Part shown: positions 23,890-35,681 of the stretch, one piece after another | Position numbering within the stretch: the stretch's first letter is position 1 | Layout of the letters: each line of letters starts with the position of its first letter | Source of the DNA: Ectocarpus siliculosus | Lineage: Eukaryota; Sar; Phaeophyceae; Ectocarpales; Ectocarpaceae | Length of the DNA: 64,000 nucleotides | Assembly: GCA_000310025.1 (NCBI GenBank) | Contig: FN649743.1 | Coordinates: 2,208,804 to 2,272,803 of the forward strand | Direction: 5' to 3' | Position numbers and translations under genes: made by a program | Notes under the pieces: model-generated | The model's database searches: none | Told to the model about the DNA's origin: nothing | What the model saw: only the letters and a program-made list of their open reading frames with translations

Positions 23890-26445
23890 GCTGCTGCTAA
23901 CGTTATTGTTGATGCTTTTGTTGTTGTCGCTGTTCCTGTTGTTGTTGTTGTTGCCGATGCTGTTGTTGCTGTTGTTGTGGTTACCGGTATTGATGCTGCC
24001 GTTGTCTGTGCTGTTGTTGTTGTTGCTCGATTTCAAAGCGAGACCTGCGTTGCTCAGTTTGCAGAGTATCGAGTTTTGCCACCGTGCGTATCGAGCGTTC
24101 CACCCTGTTTAGGCAGACAGCTTGTTTGTTGCCAGGAGCGCATGGAAAAGTTCCACCCGAAGGACTTTCTTGACTGCTGTTTGTTGAGAGAGAGGAGAGG
24201 AGAGCGTGATGCCCTGCCGGGGGGCCCGTCGCTCTACCGCCCTACGCCACGTAACCCCCAACAGATCAGTATGGAGTGCCGGGCACAGTACCCGAACAAC
24301 ACAACCGCCGTGCACGACCGCTATTCTCGCTGTTTGGTTGCCGCTCTCGTTATGATTGTAGTACAACACGCACGCACCCCAACTGTTTTCACGAAGTGGT
24401 TGCTGTGACTTGCGACGCGCTGCAGAGGACTGCTGGACCCGGCCGGCTCCACGAGAGCCCACGCCATCTGTGGGAGACGTCTCGCGAGGAAAAAAACGCA
24501 GCAGCAGCGAGCCGACTGCACGGTACAACTAACTCCACAGGAGCCTAAGACTGAAGCAGCAGTGCAGTGCCTCAACTGCTACGAACAAACTGGCAGATGT
24601 CCAACGTATTTGAACATATGCCAGTTTTTTCGCAGCAGTTGAGGCACTGCACTGCTGCTTCAGTCTTAAGCTCCTGTGGAGTTCGTTGTCCCGTGCAGTC
24701 GGCTCGCTGCTGCTGCGTTTTNNNNNNNNNNNNNNNNNNNNNNNNNNNNNNNNNNNNNNNNNNNNNNNNNNNNNNNNNNNNNNNNNNNNNNNNNNNNNNN
24801 NNNNNNNNNNNNNNNNNNNNNNNNNNNNNNNNNNNNNNNNNNNNNNNNNNNNNNNNNNNNNNNNNNNNNNNNNNNNNNNNNNNNNNNNNNNNNNNNNNNN
24901 NNNNNNNNNNNNNNNNNNNNNNNNNNNNNNNNNNNNNNNNNNNNNNNNNNNNNNNNNNNNNNNNNNNNNNNNNNNNNNNNNNNNNNNNNNNNNNNNNNNN
25001 NNNNNNNNNNNNNNNNNNNNNNNNNNNNNNNNNNNNNNNNNNNNNNNNNNNNNNNNNNNNNNNNNNNNNNNNNNNNNNNNNNNNNNNNNNNNNNNNNNNN
25101 NNNNNNNNNNNNNNNNNNNNNNNNNNNNNNNNNNNNNNNNNNNNNNNNNNNNNNNNNNNNNNNNNNNNNNNNNNNNNNNNNNNNNNNNTCACGGGGGGGG
25201 GGGGGAACGCACACCACCTCTCCCCAACCTGTACCACGTCCTTGCCCAACCGCGTGTTTTTGTGTGATGCGCCGAGCTCGCCCGGGTGTGTTTGTGCGTC
25301 TTTTTTATTTGCATCGACCGCTCTAAACGGCTGACCAATGAAAAGACGTCAGTCTCAGTGCGGTTGCAAACACAAAACACTTCTAAAGGCCATGAACTGG
25401 GACCCCGTAAGGGGGCGGCAAGTGGGAGGCTACGCAATTCTCCGGATTAAAGATAGAAACGGTATCTAGCAACAGAGGAAGACTGCACGTGTATACCTTG
25501 CACACGGGTTCGTTTTGGAGTGCAATCACCGTCATCCCCCTTGCTTTCACCACCATGTGCGCGCTCTACATCGCGTGCGTGTGGCGACGTTGTCGTCCTA
25601 TGTATCGTTCTATGCAGAGTGGACGTGTACTCCGGTAGGTGGAGCTCCAAGGCCAGGACCATCAACGAGGAGCTTCGGATGACCCTCGCAGCGCTTTCGG
25701 GCATGATGGTCGCGGGTGAGCTGTTGTCGTATTTTTGTTGGCTTCCCCAGCCGACACAGCGCTCGCTGCGGAGTGGAGGCCAAGAAGTTTGTTTTTAGCT
25801 CGTGTGCGACTTAATTTTCACCAGAAAAATTGACCCCCCGCGCGTGCGCTCGGTCCAAGAAATCGGAGAACATTCTTCGAATTTTCCGCACCCGGTGACG
25901 GCGGCTGCCGTGTCGTTCGTCCCTCCTGTGTGTTGCCAGCATCCGGAGGGCATTCCGTCGACTTGGCGGTTTTTCGAAGCATTTTTTAATGTTTTTCCCG
26001 CTATGCGCGTCTGTGTAGTCGCGAATGGGTTCTTCGTGACGTAGCCTCTCTCACGCGAGCAATTTTCTGCCTGAGATACCGCATGATGTGCAATGCGTGA
26101 TGGTCTCGTGGTCGGGACTTGTATCGCGACGTGTTTTCTGCCTCCACTCGTTTGTGTGTTTTTTTTCTTTCGGACACTCAACCTTGCGTCAGTAACCAGA
26201 GTTGTTCGAGGGACGAGCAGGGGCGTTTTTTTTTTTTTTTTCTTCCTTTGTGTCGTACGTACATCTGCGGCAGGTTTCCTTGTGGTTGCGATGGGGAGTT
26301 CCGTTGCCGTAGGAGGTGCGTTCTATCAGTCCAGGCTGGACCAGTTTCGACCGCCGCCGGGGCGCAGGCCGAATGGGAGGTCGCAACGATTTCCTGGCAG
26401 AGACTAATCGTCAAAGCGTTTTTTAGATGTGAAGAGTGCTGCAGC

Positions 26446-26482
<37 letters not shown>

Positions 26483-29077
26483 ACAACAACGACAATAATC
26501 TACGGAGAGACGTCCCTTACGTAGCAAAAAACTTGCTCGTTTTGCATACTTGCGATTTTGAGTCGGCTCCCGGAGGGCTTCGCGTGATCGACGGCATCTA
26601 TCTCTCTTTCGCCCTTGGTGACGTTGTAGAGGAGTCAATCGTTTAAGGAATAGGAGCGGGTCTCCTGCTCCTCAACGAAAAATGCACGATGAACCGACTC
26701 GCCCCCCCCGTCCCGCCGCGTGTGTGCATGCGCCGTCCGTACGCAACGAAAACAACACGGGCAGGAGAACTTAACTGGGGGCAGAAGAACGCGGCCCTCC
26801 TCGACTCGTTGGACGACAACCAGGACGCGTTCGCCGAGATCTTCGAGGTGCAGTGGACCGCCTACGCAGGATTTCAAGAGTACCTAGAAAAATAATAGGG
26901 AGGGGGCACGCAGACCGTATCCCTAACCCTATGACCCTAACCCTAGCACGGATTGAATACTTTATCCCATATATCTTGCTTAATCCATTTTGCTGCGTAG
27001 ACTACTGGGTGCAGTACAGCAGTTTTTCCCCGTCGTAGAGGACACCTCCCGCTTCAGGACACTCCTCCCCCACACACTTTGAAAAACGCTTTTTTCAGAA
27101 GCATGGTGCCCGGTAGAACTATAAAAATACGAGGGGGGGTTAGTTTTTTGGGCACTTCCAACGCGCTTTATGGATCCCCTCTTATTTATTTCACGGAGAA
27201 CTACGGGTGCCCTTACAATGTTGAAGACTATGTTCTGTACTGCCGTGTCGAAGGTGTGAAAAAATCGGGTGCTGTCTGCTTTTGACTTGATACATGCCTC
27301 CCGCCGATGTAAACCAACAACGCCTTTCAGCGCGCCGTGCCGTGCGCTGTAGGCGTACCCGCGTGCGTCATGGATACCCCCATTCGAGTGCAGCAAGCAG
27401 CCCATCATGGACGTTATTTAACGTGTGTATTTTTGGTCTTCCTACGTTTGTTTCACGCGCCGCTTGCCCGACCGTACGCGTTTTCTCGGCCTGGTTCCTT
27501 CCTGGGCCTCGACACCTGTACCTCTTGTTTATCTTGACGGGCAAGGTCGGGCGACGATACAAGATCACCAACCCGGAGAAGTTCAGGGACTTCTACGGCA
27601 AGATGATGTACATGCTGCAGGACGCGCAGGCGCAGGGGCGAGTGGGGTTGGAACTAGTGAAGGACATTCAGGTGTGTGCCTTTTTATGGGTAGCATCGAC
27701 CGCGCTACAGAACGTGCCCGCGCTTAAGAACCTCTATAGTTTCGGCCGAGGCTGAGATTCGTTATCTATGTGTCCGGGGTCATCATGCTCCGAATGGCCG
27801 CTAAATAGGTTTTTGGTGTAAGGATTCTTCTTTAACCGAGCTCACAAATGGTGCTCAAGTTCATAAGTTTTGATTTTTTTTATTGCTCAATTTTTCTCGG
27901 ATTCTCAAGTGGGGGCGCGTTCTGTAACCGATTGGCCAATGGAAAGAAGCCAGCCTCAGCGAGGCTACCAAGGGGAGACCCTTCTAAAGGCCAAGTTATG
28001 GGAACCCGTGAGGGAGGGTCATGGGGGAGGCCAGATAGACTATTCTGCGGATTTTTATGGATTCAAGACAGAAAAACGTGTCGCTGTTGATGTGTTTGTG
28101 TGTTCACTGGCATTCACCGCGCGACCGTGCTGACCAATCACATATGTCAGTTTCGCCGCCGGACACAAAAACTCAACAAGGTTTGTTTGTAGTCCGCGGC
28201 GGGTGGGGATGCGCGAGGGAAGCTTGGACGGGGAATTCCTGCCTCCGGATTCGGAGCACTCGTGAGAAAAGGAAAGAGCGTATCCTTGTTTTTTGTTGAC
28301 GCGCCGTTTTGCCCGCAACAGATGGTGTATGATTTGGTGGAGGATCGAGGAGGCTTGGAGATGCTGCAGGACGAGCGAGTCGTGGCGGCCACGGCGGACA
28401 TTTCGGGCATCTCCATGAGCAAAGCAGAGGTGAGCCACAGAACGTGTTTCGATAAGAGATTATGGGAATCGACGTGCATGTGTGCCATCGGTGAGGCAGA
28501 GATGAGAGATGGGACGAAATGGGACGGGCATGACTCCAAGCATAGGGACGTTGGTTTCTTTCCCACTTTTTTCTCGATCGCTCGCACTTTTACGCCTAAG
28601 GTACGGTACGATGCGTCTGTTTGACTGCGACCCACGCTCACACACACAGAAAAATCCCTCTGCTGCATTGTCGTGCATGCCTTGATTTGTTTGGTCGAAA
28701 TACTGAATGACGTCACCCGCCGAACCGAGGTGGCTTGGAACATAGTATTTGCCCCCTCGAAGATGACGTTCTAGCAGCTCTAGCAGCAGCCGTCGTGACA
28801 AACTACAACCACACAGCGGCAACACCAGCAGCATCGGCCCGATGTATACGCTCGGGTTTTTTCCTGGTGTGCACCCCCTTGCGTCGCTCGGTGAGCAGGT
28901 TAGTTTCCAGGTTGCTGCCAAAAACAAGGCGAGGGCGGGGCTGCTGAAGGACTACGTGTCGGATTCGTTCCCCAAGGAGGAGGTGGAGAGAGTGCTGGAT
29001 TCCATCGCGGACGCGAACAACTACATCGCCTTCAACGTGGCTCCTGTTGAGAGGTAGGAGAGGGGGGGAGGGAGGGG

Positions 29078-29144
<67 letters not shown>

Positions 29145-32100
29145 GAAGATGGAGAGACAGAGAGCAGTAGGCAGCAGCAGCAGTAGCAGCAGCAATACCT
29201 GGAGAATACTGAGGGAAGAAAGACTGCTGTTGTCCCAACTGCTTGACTCGGTTGTTGTCGTTCAAATGTCGGGTCTTGTCCCTCCCTCTTTCTTGTTCTT
29301 GTTGTCACTGCTTGCTTGCTTGTTGTCCACTACAGAACGATCAGCCTCCTGCAGGATAACTTTCATCCCGACAAGCCCGAGGGAGAGTGGAGCCTCAAGC
29401 TTAGTGCTAGCGGAGGAAGAAAACGGTACGTGGGTTGGTACTGTATGTGGATAGATGGGTGGGTGGATCTGTGCGTTTGTGTGGGTCTGTGGGCGGGGTA
29501 GGTGGGCGGTTGTGTGTGTCGAGGCGGAGTATTAAGCGCGCGGGAGGTAACGTTGGTGTATTAGCTCGTACGCGTAAACGGCCCACATTCACAGCTTTGT
29601 GTGCGTTGCTGATCTCTCGGGAAGCATTTCGTACGTCATTCAGGCTCATGTTGTGTTTGATATTTGATGGCACTCCTTGGGATGGGCGTGAACGCCGGCG
29701 TCTGAAACAGGAGACCACGGTGAGAATGCTGCCGAAAGTGCGCCCTTGCCAAGCGGTTCTCAATCAACACACTCTTGTGCCCGTTTTGCCTCCCTCCCGC
29801 CCGTTTCCGACGAAACCAGATTCTCGTCGTCGTCATCCATGTACAGTAGTTACGGCAGCTCGTTCAGCTCCGGGTATGGGTGAGTGCTGGCTGCTGGCTG
29901 TTGCTGTTGCTGGCTTGGCTGTCGTGTTGCTACTTCTCTTGTCGGTTTGCTGGCCACTTGCCGTGATGCCGTCTAGTCCATCGAATGACGTGGTCGTCGG
30001 ATGATACGACTTGCACGTTGGATGATGCAACAACCTTGATTTTCAAACCATGAAAGCCCACCGGATGATTCGCCGTTTCTTTATCGTGTAATGTATAGTC
30101 GATTCAGAGTAGACTTGGCGGGATCTTGAACGTCTGAGCGTGATGGTTTTGTCTGTTTTGTCGAACGGCACCCTCTCCCCTCCCCTCTTGTGTACTGTAA
30201 CCGTTCGCCGTGACCGTTCTGGCGTGCACTATACAGGGGAGGGTACGGGATCTCGTCCATGTTCGGCTCTTCCTCGTCGGCGCAGCTGTCGCACGACCAC
30301 CGCACGCAATACACCTTCGTGTGGCAAAGCCTACTGCTGTGGAGCGAGGCCATGAGAAGCATGTACCGGTAAGAAAAACACTGCTGTGCAGATGCCGATA
30401 CCAAGCGATCTCTCGCTGCATGCCAACGTCGATGTGCTCTGACGCTGCTTCTGCCGTCGATCGGAAGCAAACACTGAAATAGTCTTGCGCATACCTCGGC
30501 GATTGCGATTCTCTCTTGTATGTTGCCTAGGGTTTTTCGTCTGTTGGACTTTGAGTGACACTTTTCTAAAAAGCGGGTTTCCGTGAGCGAGCAGCGATGA
30601 GCAAGAGACCTTTGCCCTGTTGTGTTGCATTTGTTTTTCTTGTCCCCAGAGATGTCCGCGACGTGCGCATTAGCGACACCTCCAACCAATCGAACTTGTA
30701 TTGGCTTGGAACCACGTGTTTTTTTTGCATCTCAAAGGGGTCGACCGCCCATTCCCCTCCCTCCTCTCCTCTCCTCTCGTTTGTCAGGCTGTGGTACTTC
30801 GCGGACAGCGATTTGCTCTCGGGGAAGGCCTCCTACCGGCTGCAGAACACGGGACAAGGGCTCAACAGGTACGCCTTCTCATCGTCTGTGTTGAGCTGTT
30901 GAGCATGTGCCGAGCGCTGTTTGCTCCTGTTGTTTCGTGTCTGTTCGCTTTTGTGGGTGTTGAGGAAGAGGCAAGGGAGGACGTTAACCATGCCATCATC
31001 CTGCTTTAGGCAGGGGCGTGGGCTCGGCACTTGAGCACGACCCGGCGAATGTGCCACCGGAGGTTGCGTAAGATAGTTTACCCCCTGGGCCGATTGTCAA
31101 AGCCCGATAATTCTGCAGCACAAACAGCAGCGGTGGTAACGGAAATGGCGGGAGGCGTTGGCACCCCCTCGACTCGTCGAGAGCTTTCCTAAAATGTATC
31201 CTCTAGCTTTTGCGTGCTCTTTGTCGCGGAGTATTCGAGGTCTGAAAATCGGTCGAGGGGGTGTGGTACCTTACGCTTACGTACGGCAGTCTGAGCGAAA
31301 GACGCTGAGGCGGTGTATTAGTGCCAGTTCGGAGTTATCATCACCATCTGACGGAACGAATGTCTTGACTTGCTTGGTCTGCTGCCTATTAAACATCACC
31401 TTTTTCGCTGGTCTGGTGTTTAAAAAAGGGTCCAGCAGTGCCCTTCGGTGAGCCAGGAAATGCGACGAATCCTGAGAGTAGTGCAGTCGACGTGCGGGCC
31501 GTGGGTCGGCCTGAGCGTGGTGCACCTGGGGGACCGCGACGTCCCCAACGCTCTCGTTTTCATCGATAAGTACACTCAGGTTGGTGCTGGTTGTCAACGT
31601 GCCTGTTCTCTGTTGCGTGTTGTTCAGATGGGGCATGGCAGTGTAGTCTATGCACGCGGATAGGACAAAAGCAGGCTATCAAGTTGTTTGCCAGTGGGCG
31701 TGAAGGAAAGGGTTGGTGCTGTTGCAGGAACGACATTTTAGTTGTTGCGTCTACTGGCAAAGCCCTGTTTACCCCCCCCCCGCGCTCCACGCCGATCTCA
31801 GAGAACCCCATTGTCAGAGGTGTTGCCATTAGGGATCAACACGGTACTTTACTCATCTCGTCAGGAGATGGGCGGCCAAACGGCCAAATGACTCGAGGCG
31901 AGCAAGAAATGATTTGGACGGTCCGATCCAGCCCCCCCCCCCCCGTCACGCCGACTTCGGTTTCCGTTTCTCCTGCCAGATCCCTCGGATCCTCAACCCC
32001 GTGGCTGAGGCGGTGCGATCGCTGGAAGAGATGGCTCATGACCCGGTCCTCGGCCACTACGTGGACGTAGGCTGGGGCGGCGTCCAAAACGCCAAGATGG

Positions 32101-32862
32101 CCATCCTGTCGGACTTTTTCAAGGTGAGCAAATGGGCGTGTTTTTTTAGTGCGGTACGAAACGTGGACTCCCTCGTGAAGCATGAAGTTGTTGGGATGGA
32201 CAACCGCTCTTGCAAAGACAAGCTTAGCTCACTCTTTTTTGAAGTGGGTTTGTTCTCATTGACGATCAATATGTAGATGAAGCGGCGTAAAGTGTTCTTT
32301 CACTTTGTTGATCGTGCTCTCAAAGCTCATGGGCGCTCCAACAACGGTCGTGTTTCTCGCGTAAGCCGTCGAACCGGCCATCGGGTTTTGTTGTTTTCCC
32401 CTCGTAGTTGCACTCTGCCCTGACGAGTGCTTGTCCGGAGGTCCTTCCTTGTGCTGACAAATCACAGGCGTATCGAACAACAATCCTCAACGTCCGAATG
32501 TCTTCAAACTCCCCGAACACCACGTTCGACTTGTGTTTTTCCTCTTTTCTCTTGAGATGAATGAGAAAGATCCAAACCGTTCTCCTAGTACCCTCATTGT
32601 TTTCACACCCTAACCACCGCGCTGCTACCGAATGCCCTTGCTGCCGATTTGGTCTCGCGTTCGCATGTTTTTGTGTGTGTGTTTCCCTCAACAGCACGGA
32701 TGGGATGGCTCCGGGGACGATGGGGGGTCTTGCATCGACGGACGGCTCACCTCTGCATGGAACTGGTGCTCCCTTCTGCCCAAGAAGCCTTTCGCGCCGA
32801 TCTTCTACCTCGCCGGGCAGTACGGCTTTGACGGGGGGTGGAGCAGCGGGCTGGGAGAATAG
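20161..32862 (+). CDS. DUF2009 (UPF0652) family protein with N-terminal B-box-like zinc finger
   Basis: Reconstructed exons: 20161-20238 (tentative start), 21356-21543, 22206-22480, about 23632-23804, about 25608-25715, 26765-26847, 27546-27671, 28322-28429, 28911-29053, 29336-29425, 29820-29873, 30237-30368, 30788-30868, 31429-31579, 31980-32123 and 32695-32862 (TAG). From 26765 on all phases match. Exons 2 and 3 encode C-x2-C-x7-C-x2-C-x4-C-x2-C-x4-H-x7-H (CIECEDQH..., [21 protein letters not shown]), a B-box-type zinc finger, then an acidic Gly-rich linker. The rest is the DUF2009 domain: [125 protein letters not shown]2009 proteins occur in plants, algae and some fungi; the biochemical role is unknown. 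Two weak spots: a probable missing exon between 22480 and 23632 (phase mismatch), and the 23804/25608 junction, which spans the assembly gap and does not close in frame. Confidence 0.85.
23548..23605. repeat. short repeat ending in poly-C (copy 1)
   Basis: GTCTAACCGCTAAGGCATG, then AGTACGCCC and a run of about 16 C. A diverged copy with the same order lies at 60831-60887. The TGGTCTAACCGCTAAGGC part resembles a tRNA A-box, but no B-box follows. It lies just before the first DUF2009-domain exon and probably belongs to the intron. Confidence 0.45.
23830..23890. repeat. (GTT)n microsatellite
   Basis: About twenty GTT units, followed to about 24040 by interrupted GTT/GCT repeats. It lies in the intron after the first DUF2009 exon, and the reverse strand reads as poly-Asn. 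Confidence 0.9.
24493..24721. repeat. long palindrome with 108-bp arms abutting the assembly gap
   Basis: Left arm 24493-24600 and right arm 24614-24721 are near-perfect reverse complements around a 13-base loop. Anchors are AAAACGCAGCAGCAGCGAGC on the left and GCTCGCTGCTGCTGCGTTTT on the right. Only scattered mismatches are seen, mostly in the stretch between the two CAG-rich blocks. The right arm stops exactly where the N run begins, so the true palindrome probably continues into the gap. It sits in an intron of the DUF2009 gene. Confidence 0.85.
24722..25188. other. assembly gap (467 N)
   Basis: A run of N inside the intron that separates the first two DUF2009-domain exons. Its position at the end of a palindrome suggests a hairpin-induced sequencing or assembly failure. 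The N length need not be the true distance. Confidence 0.95.
25318..25450. repeat. dispersed repeat family, copy 1
   Basis: Aligns over about 120 bp with 27908-28060. Shared blocks in order are the CCAAT-containing GACCAATGAAAAGA/GGCCAATGGAAAGA, then CTTCTAAAGGCCA, GGGA-CCCGT-AGGG and GGGAGGC. Both copies lie in the same orientation in introns of the DUF2009 gene. No coding capacity or terminal repeats are seen. Confidence 0.6.
26448..26477. repeat. (CAG)n microsatellite
   Basis: About ten CAG units followed by CAACAACAACGACAA, inside an intron of the DUF2009 gene. Confidence 0.85.
26921..26945. repeat. short interstitial telomere-like repeat
   Basis: CCCTAACCCTA occurs twice, separated by TGA. 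The unit equals TTAGGG on the other strand. It lies in an intron about 75 bp after a DUF2009 exon. It may be chance, or a filler left by double-strand break repair. Confidence 0.45.
27908..28060. repeat. dispersed repeat family, copy 2
   Basis: Partner of 25318-25450, sharing the CCAATGGAAAG start, CTTCTAAAGGCCA and the GGGAACCCGTGAGGG block. A shorter stretch near 28121-28160 (CTGACCAATCACATATGTCAGT) resembles its beginning and may be a truncated third copy. Confidence 0.55.
29082..29140. repeat. (GA)n microsatellite
   Basis: About 29 GA units, 28 bp downstream of a DUF2009 exon donor (GTAGGA), inside the following intron. Confidence 0.95.
31065..31276. mobile_element. TIR hairpin element (MITE-like), copy 2
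   Basis: Ends GCGTAAG / CTTACGC, with inverted arms of about 50 bp containing GGCCGATTGTCAAAGCCCGAT on the left and, read in reverse, ACCGATTTTCAGACCTCGAAT on the right. The centre carries CTCGTCGAGAGCT, as in the 4.5-kb copy. It is more diverged between arms than copy 1, so probably older. It lies in an intron of the DUF2009 gene and leaves the flanking exons intact. Confidence 0.7.
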
Positions 32863-35681
32863 CGACCCGTTTTGACCTGTCCCCCGCACGCGCCTTTAGC
32901 TCCGAATTATTGTGTTTTAGTGAGAGGCGAGACTGCAAGCTGTAATCAACAACAGGTGTTGGGGATAGGTTGAACTTTCTAGACCAAATGAAGAGCCTTG
33001 GAGACGGTGGAGACCTCCCCGACTCCCTGTTGTCCATGACGGACAACGTTCTGGGATCACTTCTTGCCTTGCCGATCGGAGACAGGACAGCGCGACTGAT
33101 GAGAGGCTATTTATGCATATTAGCGACGTTTTCGTTGCAACTCGCACACACAACTGCAGTGTACATGTAGCACATGGGCTTGGATTTTTTGTCTGTTTTG
33201 GTCCCTGTGGCCGGAGAGCAAGCAAGAGCTGGAATCACACCTCAACGAACAGCACATACACCTGTGTTGGCACCGACCCCTATTAGCACACTCTTGCCTG
33301 AATATTAGAGGGGGTTCTTGGCGGTGTGCCTCCTCGATACTATCATTTGATTATTTGAACCCTTACCACCCCAGGCAAGCTGTTTTGACTTTGGCTCTCG
33401 TTGGCAGGTAGCCGCTGCTCGTTGGGTCACCTCAATGCGGTGCAACGCCTCATAGCTGGCGTGCCATCCCACAAGCGAGGCCTTCGTCCCTTTGAGGCCG
33501 TTGGTATTGGTCTGGGGTGGGCGGGGGCGATCTGCTGCCTCACATGCATGCATGTCACTTGTCACTACCCAAGGGAGGAAAAAAAAAATCGAAAAATCGA
33601 AGTTTTTTACTTTTGAGTGAGTTTGAAGCAGAGCATATGCCCCAAGTTAGTGAGTGAGTGGCCGGGTGAGTCCCACACTGTGCCCTATTTCATCAAAATG
33701 TCTTGCGGTTTTGATCATTTCCAGCTCCTGTTTCTTTTTCGTGCTCTCGGGTACCCTTTCAAGGGGTTGGATTGCGTCACTATTTTGTGAATGGATGCAG
33801 AACGGGCTCAATTTTGTCCACACAAAAACTTAACAATCACAGCCAGCGCACAGATTTGGTGGATTGTGCACTAACGTTAACGTGCTCGGCGGTGGCGACA
33901 AAATAAGAAATTGAGCCTGGACGCGAAATTGACGGGCTCGCGCTGTTACAGCGAAGTCCCGTACCATCTTTTGCGCAGCAAATATGCATGGTGAAGCCGA
34001 ATTTTTACTCTGTTCGTTCATAATTCTGTATATACATGTAGTGTCAATCACAAACAAAATCAGGTTTTGGGCTACTTAGTGCATGGAGGAATATTCGAGT
34101 ATTTGGATAAATCCATAGACTACTCTCCTGGGCGGGAAAATGTGCAATCGAAACCACGTACGCGTGCGAATAGCCCAGGATCCACGAAGAAACCGGCGTA
34201 AATGCGTTTGGACTGACAACATTGAGGGGTGGGTTGTCGAAACGGTGATGGTGCGATGTTCGCCCGTTTGGTTGCACACAGCTTATAACTCAGACCGTCC
34301 AACTGATGTCTGGTCGTGCTCAACATCATTGTGCAAGCCTCTCGCAACCCGAATGGTTGGCAAAATGGAAACCTCGGACCCTCATGCAAGGTTGGAGACA
34401 TGCAGATTGTTGGGGGGGGGGGTTGGGGTTGTTCAAGTCGTATTCTTGAGACAACGTCGAAGAACGAAGGTAGCCCTTTGATTGATTGGGACAAACGGTG
34501 TTTTGCCCATCATGCTGCAGGTGGATTGTTCGGGGTCCGGCATGGAGGCAACGTCGTACAGAATGTCCACGGAGGAAAAGTGCACACGGTGTGGGAAATA
34601 GGGCGCGCGGAGTATGCCCAAAGATAAATTATGCTGAGTGCCATACACACGACAAACGACAACAACAAAATTTGCCTCCACGCGCACGCGAAAAAGCAAG
34701 CACGCAGCTGGCCCAACCATCAACATAAAAAAAACTGTTATACCACCGCGTTGCAAAGCTCACCACCAAGCTTTAAGGGAAACACGAAGGATGGGGGGGC
34801 GACTATACACTCCGCACAGATGCCGCCTCCGGAAAAAAAGTGCTTCGGTACGAAACCTACGAAATGTTGATGTTTTCGTTACACTCATTCCCGCAGACTG
34901 CAGTAAAGTACTAATAGCACATCCTGACGAGGGAAAGTTACCCTATGCGCCTCTCTATTGTTCGTTCCCATTGATTGGTAGACAGCCCGACAACATATAG
35001 CGTTGGTGCATGACACGCAATACAAAACGCTGAGCGCAAGCCTTTAAGCTCATCAGTTCATGAAAAAGACATACCACATATTTTTCTCGCAACGCACGTA
35101 CTATTACGACAAGAAGGAACATTTGAAGAAGCACATAAAACGCTGTAAGACGTAGCTCACGCGTAGCTACATAGCTAGGGTGAACAAAAGTTGCAGCCAT
35201 TGGTCTATTTTCCGTATCTCGTCTCCTTTCTGAATCAAACTCTAAAATCACAACACAAATCAAACACATGCTGTCTCGCCTCCCACATGGACCAACGAAC
35301 AGAGCAAAGCTCATCAATCCCCCTTTCCCCTCATCCTCGACAAGATTGGCACCTCTCGAAAGCCTCAATGTCGTCGCGGCGAATCGTTGACATCGAAAAC
35401 GAAGCCAAAACAATTGCAACGGAGCAACACTTCGCGGGAAGCTGTAGATGGTAGCTGTCCACAGCATATCCCACCATTAAGTGCGGGATGCTCGCTACGA
35501 GCAGCAGCATAACTAAGCAGCTTGATATCGGTGTCAGCCCCTTTCGTTTGACTTTGTGGGGCAACCGTGCACCAGCGGCTATATAGTCGCCCTTCGCTCG
35601 ACCGTCCGTACAAGCTCCTCCGCATCACGAGTTCGATGCCAGATCGGCTTGGCCGTGGCCGGCGTTGCCGTTGTCGGTGCC
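32863..35681. other. convergent intergenic region
   Basis: The spacer holds the 3' ends of the DUF2009 gene (plus) and the SET gene (minus). The sequence is relatively AT-rich. I see no exon, RNA gene or obvious repeat apart from a G run near 34415-34430. Confidence 0.5.

Noticed and set aside
24225-24265. Reverse strand resembles a tRNA A-box region (GGCGTAGGGCGGTAGAGCG)
   Set aside because: No matching T-arm/B-box downstream, so neither a tRNA nor a clear SINE head.
24567-25334. Open frames of 180-255 codons spanning 24.6-25.3 kb
   Set aside because: They run through the N gap; the translated X stretch is an artefact.
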